Shown here: piece by piece, positions 1 to 3,829 of the stretch | Position numbering within the stretch: position 1 is the first letter of the stretch | Layout of the letters: every line of letters begins with the position of its first letter | DNA from: Candidatus Dadabacteria bacterium | Lineage (GTDB): Bacteria; Desulfobacterota_D; UBA1144; Nemesobacterales; UBA2774 | Direction: 5' to 3' | DNA: 5,658 nt | Assembly: GCA_020027805.1 (NCBI GenBank) | Contig: JAHKKQ010000141.1 | Span: 1-5,658, forward strand | The notes under the pieces: model-generated | The model's database searches: none | Told to the model about the DNA's origin: nothing | The model's input: only the letters and a program-made list of their open reading frames with translations | Position numbers and translations under genes: made by a program

Positions 1-104
1 TGAGGGGGGAGGGGAGATTCCTGTTTTACGACATTGCGACAGCTCTCCGGGGTATATACCCTGCGCAGTTGTCATAATGTCGTAAAACGGGGAGTGAGGG
101 GGGA
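1..104. repeat. Palindromic repeat element, copy P1, with G-rich flanks
   Basis: The core is an inverted repeat with arms at 23-42 and 69-88 (17 of 20 positions are the same when one arm is reverse-complemented). It is symmetric about 55.5 and centred on the perfect palindrome GGGTATATACCC (50-61). Each arm holds two related words of the type NCGACA spaced 8 nt apart. The 10-mer TGAGGGGGGA occurs at 1-10 and again at 95-104, bracketing the palindrome like a target-site duplication. Positions 1-86 match 2035-2120 with four differences, so this is a near-identical dispersed copy. No T-run follows the stem on either strand, so it does not read as an intrinsic terminator. The element touches the window edge and may extend further left. 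Confidence 0.85.
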
Positions 105-238
105 TGTTCACCCTTAGGATATGAATTTATTAATTAGGTCTGGATAACATTTGTACTGCTCCCCTTTTGTCAAACTGGATTTAAGTTGGATTTATGTATA
201 GACCAAGATGCCCTGATACATCCTGCTGACTAAACACG
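105..238. other. Intergenic stretch without a recognised gene
   Basis: This AT-rich spacer lies between palindrome P1 and the terminator of the IPTL-CTERM gene. It contains one half of a direct-repeat pair (151-177, listed separately). I see no convincing ORF, RNA gene or promoter in it. Confidence 0.6.
151..177. repeat. Direct repeat DR-left flanking the IPTL-CTERM gene
   Basis: This 27-nt stretch begins TTGTACTGCT and matches 1190-1216 at 23 of 27 positions in the same orientation. The two copies enclose the promoter, gene and terminator of the minus-strand IPTL-CTERM protein. Their flanking bases outside the match differ. More degenerate relatives may occur near 1676 and 2213. The repeat may be a recombination or insertion scar, but no recombinase site type was recognised. 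Confidence 0.6.
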
Positions 239-260
239 AAGGGGAGCCGAAGCTCCCCTT
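239..260 (-). terminator. Rho-independent-type terminator with UUCG tetraloop
   Basis: Read on the minus strand, a perfect 9-bp stem (AAGGGGAGC with GCTCCCCTT) closes a TTCG loop, giving the classic C(UUCG)G tetraloop. It starts 33 nt after the TAG stop of the IPTL-CTERM gene. The following bases on the minus strand (CGTGTTTAG) are only moderately T-rich, so termination strength is uncertain. The position and the very stable hairpin make it the likely end of that transcript. Confidence 0.75.
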
Positions 261-292
261 TATACATTCTCGATTAGCTCGAATACTAACTT

Positions 293-1120
293 CTATGCAA
301 CAGCCTTCCGTCTGCGTAAAGCCAACAATCCGAATATCCCTAGAATGCCCGCCATAGCTATAACCCCCCATTCGGATAAAGTCGGAATAGAGGACGGTGC
401 GGGCGGAGGTGGCGGTTCCACGGACCCGCATTGATCAAACGCCCTGTTAACCACTTCGTACCAGTTTAATATATCGTCCTCATTATCCGGCGGTGTGCAG
501 CAATAATCCCAGCCTATGGCAGTTAATGTACCCAGACCGAAAGTATCGGTGAATACCGCTTCTCCGGTAGTACCGTTATATACGTCTATACCCGGGGTGT
601 TACTAAAGGAAACTGTAGCATTAGCAGCTATCAAGCCGCTAGGACCGCCGGCAAAAGCAGTACCGGCTGCACCGGGTTGAAATGAATATGTATCTACCCC
701 TGAATTTACGCTTACGACTGATACACTAAACCCAAACGCATTATTGAGAAAATCATCTTCACTCTCGTGACTGCCAGTTAATATAAAACATCCGCCCTCA
801 TTCACGAATTGATTGAACAATGCGTAGGATTCCGGTGATAGTGATTGAATAGTCTCTGAAACTACAATCGCTTCAAAGGCGCCAAAATTCCCATTAAACG
901 CATCCTGCACGTTTTGATCTGTAAGGTCGATGGATGTTATCTGGTTCTTGCCTCTATCCGCTAGATATTGAACCGTGCTTGGGAAGGTACCGAAGGCAGA
1001 ATCCGGTGTACCCCAGAAACCATTATCATGACCGGTCCCGAATTTAATGAAATCAAGAGCGTAAGACGTGCTGGACAAACATAAAACAAATAAACACACT
1101 GTGATAATAGATTTTGTCAT
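293..1120 (-). CDS. Secreted IPTL-CTERM protein with GATase1-like domain
   Basis: This is an exported protein of 275 aa. Residues 1-21 form a signal peptide with probable cleavage after SYA. Residues about 84-130 (AIVVSE, then FVNEGGCFILTGSHES) and 196-229 (GLGTLTAIGWDY, ending in a helix) resemble the class I glutamine-amidotransferase/ThuA-like fold, without a catalytic triad I can assign. A proline run (236-241) leads to IPTLSEWG at 245-252, a hydrophobic helix and RRRK. This matches the IPTLxxWG-CTERM signal, which in the families I know is paired with exosortase H. Cys111, Cys207, Cys208 and Cys231 could form disulfides. An in-frame ATG at 1141 is possible, but AAAGGAGG lies 7 nt before the ATG at 1120 and the predicted transcript begins near 1140, so 1120 is chosen. 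No exosortase gene is in the window. The substrate or ligand is unknown. Confidence 0.88.
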   Translation of the reverse strand: MTKSIITVCLFVLCLSSTSYALDFIKFGTGHDNGFWGTPDSAFGTFPSTVQYLADRGKNQITSIDLTDQNVQDAFNGNFGAFEAIVVSETIQSLSPESYALFNQFVNEGGCFILTGSHESEDDFLNNAFGFSVSVVSVNSGVDTYSFQPGAAGTAFAGGPSGLIAANATVSFSNTPGIDVYNGTTGEAVFTDTFGLGTLTAIGWDYCCTPPDNEDDILNWYEVVNRAFDQCGSVEPPPPPAPSSIPTLSEWGVIAMAGILGIFGLLALRRRKAVA

Positions 1121-1124
1121 GAGA

Positions 1125-1135
1125 TTTCCTCCTTT
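1125..1135 (-). promoter_or_regulatory. Strong Shine-Dalgarno that fixes the IPTL gene start
   Basis: On the minus strand this reads AAAGGAGGAAA, a near-perfect anti-16S match. GGAGG ends 7 nt before the ATG at 1120. It lies downstream of the alternative ATG at 1141, so it can only serve the 1120 start. Confidence 0.85.
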
Positions 1136-1145
1136 AAGCATGACA

Positions 1146-1175
1146 ATAATACTATATTTACAGCCGGTTAGTCAA
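1146..1175 (-). promoter_or_regulatory. Sigma70-like promoter of the IPTL-CTERM gene
   Basis: On the minus strand, TTGACT (1175-1170, 5 of 6 to consensus) and TATTAT (1151-1146, 5 of 6) are separated by 18 nt. Transcription would begin near 1139-1140, giving a leader of about 20 nt that holds only the Shine-Dalgarno. The placement is consistent, but it is motif-based only. Confidence 0.6.
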
Positions 1176-1189
1176 TGCGAAGAGAAAAA

Positions 1190-1216
1190 TTGTACTGCTG
1201 CCCTGTTGTCAGGCTG
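1190..1216. repeat. Direct repeat DR-right flanking the IPTL-CTERM gene
   Basis: This is the partner of 151-177, with 23 of 27 positions identical and differences at 1200, 1205, 1212 and 1213. It lies just upstream of the promoter of the minus-strand gene and just before the doubtful small plus-strand ORF. Confidence 0.6.
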
Positions 1217-1223
1217 CGTTTTT

Positions 1224-1517
1224 ATGCGATTCATGGTTCTTGTAATACTCTTCCTGGAAAGCTTTAGTCGTATTCTTCTCGGTGGTTTTGACGCTTTTGA
1301 GGATCAAAAGGTTGAACCAAAAATATTTATACAAAATGATCGTATTAGGATTGAAATAGAAAAACTGAGTCATAAATTTCAAATTCATGTTACGAACAAT
1401 GATATAGTAATTTCATCGTTTCTCGAAAAGGGAAAATCCGACGAATTGACTTACACCTGCTATGCGGACAATTTACCAACGCCTACAACTGGGATTTTAT
1501 ATGTCGAAGCTGAATAA
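1224..1517 (+). CDS. Hypothetical small protein, possibly a gene remnant
   Basis: This is a 97-aa reading frame whose family I do not recognise. The N-terminus (MRFMVLVILFLESF) is hydrophobic and could be a signal peptide or membrane anchor. The rest is charged and beta-like (IFIQNDRIRIEIEKL, then FQIHVTNNDIVIS). The frame stays open upstream to 1068, but that part overlaps the IPTL gene and its promoter on the other strand, so the ATG at 1224 (or 1233) is preferred. Only a weak AGG about ten bases upstream could serve as ribosome binding site. The segment is visibly more AT-rich than the rest of the window, which suggests a recent or foreign origin, or decay. Palindrome P3 starts 29 nt after the stop and is followed by TTCTTT, so it might act as a terminator. 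The frame could also be chance. Confidence 0.35.
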   Translation: MRFMVLVILFLESFSRILLGGFDAFEDQKVEPKIFIQNDRIRIEIEKLSHKFQIHVTNNDIVISSFLEKGKSDELTYTCYADNLPTPTTGILYVEAE

Positions 1518-1545
1518 TTTGCAAATCCTATTGTCCGAATGACTT

Positions 1546-1603
1546 TCCGCCATCCGCCAACCTCCGCGGGGGTATAGGGCGGGAAGGTTGGCGGATTGGC
1601 GGA
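1546..1603. repeat. Palindromic repeat element, copy P3
   Basis: The left arm, 1546-1563, begins with the tandem word TCCGCCA TCCGCCA. The right arm, 1585-1603, ends with TTGGCGGA TTGGCGGA. The arms pair throughout except for one extra T in the right arm. The centre reads CCGCGGGGGTATAGGGCGG. The element aligns with P4 (1977-2034), including the preceding bases GACTTTCCG. The fifth base of every word is C/G-paired here and A/T-paired in P4. Confidence 0.85.
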
Positions 1604-1623
1604 TTCTTTAGAATGTACACCCT

Positions 1624-1690
1624 CACCCTTCCTATTTTGGCTCAGGCAGTGTTGAGCCGGAGACAAGCATCCTTTCTGCCATTGTTGTAA
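1624..1690. repeat. Degenerate duplicated module A
   Basis: The module starts at CACCC, 20 nt after palindrome P3, and is related to 2152-2225. Within it, 1635-1658 matches 2170-2193 at 19 of 24 positions. It also contains a perfect 6-bp hairpin, GGCTCA (1639-1644) with TGAGCC (1653-1658), that is not conserved in the other copy. Confidence 0.5.
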
Positions 1691-1810
1691 GTGTGACCTA
1701 CTTAATTTGGCTTTAGTTGAGCATTCCAAGAGAACCTAAACTTGTGAGTATTCAATTGGAAGAGACCGAATTCTCACTCGCTCGAATCCGTTGCTCCCTC
1801 GAAGCAGTTT

Positions 1811-1882
1811 CCCCTCCAATAGAGGGAGAGGGAAATAGAAGAAAAGGCAAGATTGCCGCGCCTTCGCAATTCGGATTCTCTG
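1811..1882. repeat. Duplicated module S1
   Basis: The module starts with a pyrimidine/purine stretch (CCCCTCC, then GAGGGAGAGGG). It continues with an A-rich segment, GATTGCCGCGC, and ends with CGGATTCTCTG. The same order of blocks is found at 2258-2334, with several substitutions and small gaps. Internally, ATTGC and GCAAT can pair as a short stem. Confidence 0.55.
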
Positions 1883-1926
1883 ACCCTGGAGCGTTAAGAC
1901 AGGAGCGTTTTGCCGTAAGCCAAGGT

Positions 1927-1955
1927 CGACCGATTACTCGCTAGCTCGCAATCGT
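1927..1955. repeat. Short hairpin repeat R1
   Basis: This 29-nt unit begins CGACCGATT and ends GCAATCGT. It matches 2229-2257 at 25 of 29 positions. CGATT (1931-1935) can pair with AATCG (1950-1954). It resembles the GATTGC...GCAATC hairpins that are scattered through intergenic regions of many uncultured bacteria. Confidence 0.65.
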
Positions 1956-1956
1956 T

Positions 1957-1980
1957 GCAATGACAACACCGGACTTTCCG
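1957..1980. repeat. GCAATGACA tail repeat preceding P4
   Basis: The 24-nt stretch GCAATGACAACACCGGAC and the following TTTCCG match 2311-2334 at 20 of 24 positions. Its last four bases are already the left arm of palindrome P4, so the two repeats are fused here. Confidence 0.55.
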
Positions 1981-2034
1981 ACATCCGACAGACCCGCAGG
2001 GGTATAGGGTCCGCGGATGTGTCGGATTGTCGGA
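1977..2034. repeat. Palindromic repeat element, copy P4
   Basis: The left arm (1977-1990) is the perfect tandem TCCGACA TCCGACA. The right arm (2020-2034) is TGTCGGAT TGTCGGA. The centre reads CCGCAGGGGTATAGGG. The word period is 7 nt in the left arm and 8 nt in the right, as in P3. The last base of the right arm is directly followed by the first base of the P2 element. Confidence 0.85.
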
Positions 2035-2120
2035 TGAGGGGGGAGGGGAGATTCCTGCTTTACGACATTGCGACAGCTCTCCGGGGTATATACCCTGCGC
2101 AGTTGTCGCATTGTCGTAAA
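2035..2120. repeat. Palindromic repeat element, copy P2
   Basis: It is nearly identical to window positions 1-86, with differences only at the equivalents of 24, 74, 75 and 77. The arms at 2059-2076 and 2103-2120 pair around the palindrome GGGTATATACCC. The G-rich leader TGAGGGGGGA is present on the left, but its right-hand duplicate seen in P1 is missing. Confidence 0.85.
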
Positions 2121-2151
2121 TGATTCGGGGAAAGTTAAGAGTGTGGTCTAT

Positions 2152-2225
2152 CACCCCCATCCTACCCTGTTTTGACTTATGCAATGTTTAGCCTGTAGCC
2201 GATATGCTTTATTGCCCCTGTTCTT
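2152..2225. repeat. Degenerate duplicated module B (relative of A)
   Basis: The module begins at CACCC, 31 nt after palindrome P2. It is followed almost directly by hairpin R2. Its core, 2170-2193, matches 1635-1658 at 19 of 24 positions, and both copies continue into a CTTT-TGCC-TGTT stretch. Confidence 0.5.
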
Positions 2226-2228
2226 GGG

Positions 2229-2257
2229 CGACCGATTGCGCGCTTGCTTGCAATCGT
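2229..2257. repeat. Short hairpin repeat R2
   Basis: This is the second copy of R1 (25 of 29 identical). It has a perfect 7-bp stem, CGATTGC (2233-2239) with GCAATCG (2250-2256), and a loop of ten bases. Confidence 0.65.
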
Positions 2258-2334
2258 CCCTCAAGGGGGAAGGAATTAAAAGAAAACATCGAGATTGCAG
2301 CGCTACGAGAGCAATGACAGCCCCGGATTCTCCG
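2258..2334. repeat. Duplicated module S2 with GCAATGACA tail
   Basis: It carries the same blocks as 1811-1882: CCCTC, a G-rich then A-rich stretch, GATTGCAGCGC, and finally CGGATTCTCCG. It also carries the tail 2311-2334 that matches the sequence in front of palindrome P4. It ends 23 nt before the promoter candidate of the transglutaminase-like gene. Confidence 0.55.
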
Positions 2335-2357
2335 CTGTTCCGATCACAATAATAAAG

Positions 2358-2386
2358 TTGAGACCGGGGGTAAACGTGTGTAGATT
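2358..2386 (+). promoter_or_regulatory. Sigma70-like promoter, near-leaderless transcript
   Basis: TTGAGA (2358-2363, 5 of 6) and TAGATT (2381-2386, 4 of 6) are separated by exactly 17 nt. Transcription would begin near 2392-2394, only about 4-6 nt before the ATG at 2398. No Shine-Dalgarno is visible in front of that ATG, which is consistent with a leaderless or very short-leader mRNA. Confidence 0.5.
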
Positions 2387-2397
2387 ATTCCCGTACC

Positions 2398-3828
2398 ATG
2401 ACATACCGAAGAGGCGCTTTCATTACGAGTGCCGTAATCCTGCTCATACTCCTTTCAGCGTCCTACGTATATGCCGGTTCTTTCACCGAAAACCTTCTGT
2501 ACATATATTCAGGGGGCATGAAGATAGGCTACTCGTATGACTCCGTCAAAACCGAAGGCGGCATAACCGAGGCCGTGGAAAAGGCGAGGATCAAGGTCAG
2601 GCTCCTCGACAATACGGAGGACGTCGAGACCGAGGCCCGGTACAGGCTCAAAGGGGGGAAGCTCATCTCCTTCGACTTCAGGTTCGAATCCCCGTCAGGG
2701 AAGGTGACGGCCAGTGGCGCGAGGGAAGGGGACACCATGCGGGTGAAGATGAATACCATATCGGGGGAGTCGGAGATCGTTATCGATGTGCCGCCCGGCC
2801 TCATACCGGCATCGATGCTCCCGTCGATGCTCATGGCGGATCACCCTGCCGCGGGGAAGGAATTTATAATCCCCGTGCTCGACCCCGTGACGGTGATAGC
2901 CGCGTCGTCCCCCGGGGGCTTCGAGACCCGGCATAAGATCACCGGGAGGGAGAGCGTGGAAGCGCCTTCCCTGGGAGTCATCGACGCATGGAGGGTGGAG
3001 TCCGTCCTCTCGGGCGCGAGGGTGACCTCCTGGATCACCGGCGGAGGCGAGCTTATCAAGCAGTCGATCCCGCCCGGCATGACCGCGCTCAGGGACGAAG
3101 GGGGCCGGGTGTCCGGGCAGGGGCTTTCCGCGCTCGATATAGAAGGGGCGACGTCCATACCTTCCAACATCACGATTAAAGACCCGAGGGGCCTCGCGTA
3201 CATGAAGGCCGAGATAGAAGGCATCAGCCCGGAAGACGGGTTCGATTTGTCAGACGCCTACAGGCAGTCCTTCGACGGGAAATACGTTTCGATAAGAGCG
3301 GGGGATACGTCGTCCGTGAAGACTTATATGCTGCCTAATAAAGAACCGGAATTTGCCCCGTATCTCGCCCCCGAGACCCTGATACAGAGCGGCGACCCGG
3401 AGATAATATCCAAATCGAGGGAAATACTCGGAGGGGAGGAGGATTCGCTCGAAGCGGCGAGAAAGCTGAACGCATGGGTTTTCAATTATCTCAAAAAGAC
3501 CGGCACTGCCGGCATTCCCAGCGCCAGGGACGTGCTGAAGACGGGCTCGGGGGACTGCAACGAGCACTCGGCCCTCTTCGCGGCGCTGGCCAGGGCCGCG
3601 GGAATCCCGACAAAAACGGTGTCAGGTACAATATATCTCGACGGAAGATTCTATTATCACGCGTGGAACGAGGTGTACGTCGGACAGTGGGTTGCGGTCG
3701 ACCCCACATTCGGTCAGGTCCCGGCCGACGCGACGCATTTAAAGCTCGTCGAAGGGGACTTGAACAAGAGCTCCGTCATTATGAACGCAGCGGGTAAACT
3801 AAATCTCAAAATTCTGGAAGCCTCTTGA
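2398..3828 (+). CDS. Exported transglutaminase-like protein
   Basis: This 476-aa protein has a signal peptide (residues 1-26, cleavage after VYA) and probably acts in the periplasm. Residues about 30-245 form a beta-rich region with the motif YSGGMKIGYS, of the kind found before bacterial transglutaminase-like domains. Residues about 330-450 are the transglutaminase-like core. Cys387 (GSGDCNEHS), His421 (YYHAWNEV) and Asp435 (VAVDPTFGQ) make the complete Cys-His-Asp triad, so it is predicted to be catalytically competent, as a peptidase or amide-bond transferase. The substrate cannot be told. ATG 2398 is the first start after an in-frame stop at 2371. No ribosome binding site precedes it. It is the first gene of an operon with the TPR gene, one base apart. 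The codons are strongly GC-ending, unlike the spacer upstream. Confidence 0.9.
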   Translation: MTYRRGAFITSAVILLILLSASYVYAGSFTENLLYIYSGGMKIGYSYDSVKTEGGITEAVEKARIKVRLLDNTEDVETEARYRLKGGKLISFDFRFESPSGKVTASGAREGDTMRVKMNTISGESEIVIDVPPGLIPASMLPSMLMADHPAAGKEFIIPVLDPVTVIAASSPGGFETRHKITGRESVEAPSLGVIDAWRVESVLSGARVTSWITGGGELIKQSIPPGMTALRDEGGRVSGQGLSALDIEGATSIPSNITIKDPRGLAYMKAEIEGISPEDGFDLSDAYRQSFDGKYVSIRAGDTSSVKTYMLPNKEPEFAPYLAPETLIQSGDPEIISKSREILGGEEDSLEAARKLNAWVFNYLKKTGTAGIPSARDVLKTGSGDCNEHSALFAALARAAGIPTKTVSGTIYLDGRFYYHAWNEVYVGQWVAVDPTFGQVPADATHLKLVEGDLNKSSVIMNAAGKLNLKILEAS

Positions 3829-3829
3829 A

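Larger units (their letters stand above)
1518..2357. other. Gene-free mosaic of duplicated intergenic modules
   Basis: No convincing gene lies in these 840 bases. The frames that stay open are interrupted by, or built from, repeats and lack ribosome binding sites. The stretch contains, in order, palindrome P3, module A, module S1, hairpin R1 with a GCAATGACA tail, palindrome P4, palindrome P2, module B (relative of A), hairpin R2 and module S2. Each module occurs at least twice within the window, at different degrees of divergence. The pieces between them (about 1691-1810 and 1883-1926) show nothing I can identify. Confidence 0.7.

Noticed and set aside
1..104. REP element of a RAYT system, or intrinsic terminator
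   Set aside because: The GTAG tetranucleotide typical of RAYT-linked REPs is not at the stem foot, no RAYT gene is present, and no T-run follows the stem.
151..192. Integron attC site next to the IPTL-CTERM gene
   Set aside because: GTTGGAT (187-181 region) fits the GTTRRRY core, but no paired RYYYAAC core or attC-like symmetric structure is present, and no integrase gene is seen.
1460..1729. Minus-strand ORF of 89 codons
   Set aside because: Most of it is translated palindrome P3 and module A. It overlaps the small plus-strand ORF and lacks a Shine-Dalgarno.
1717..1944. Plus-strand ORF of 75 codons in the spacer
   Set aside because: It runs through module S1 and into hairpin R1, has no ribosome binding site, and its sequence shows no domain-like pattern.
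1546..2120. CRISPR array
   Set aside because: The repeats are palindromes of differing arm sequence, not identical direct repeats with regular unique spacers.
1894..2184. Minus-strand ORF of 96 codons
   Set aside because: It is composed of palindromes P4 and P2 and repeat R1, so the open frame is a by-product of the repeats.
2295..2540. Plus-strand ORF overlapping the start of the transglutaminase-like gene
   Set aside because: It is out of frame with a clear signal peptide and a conserved enzyme, and its sequence is low in protein character.
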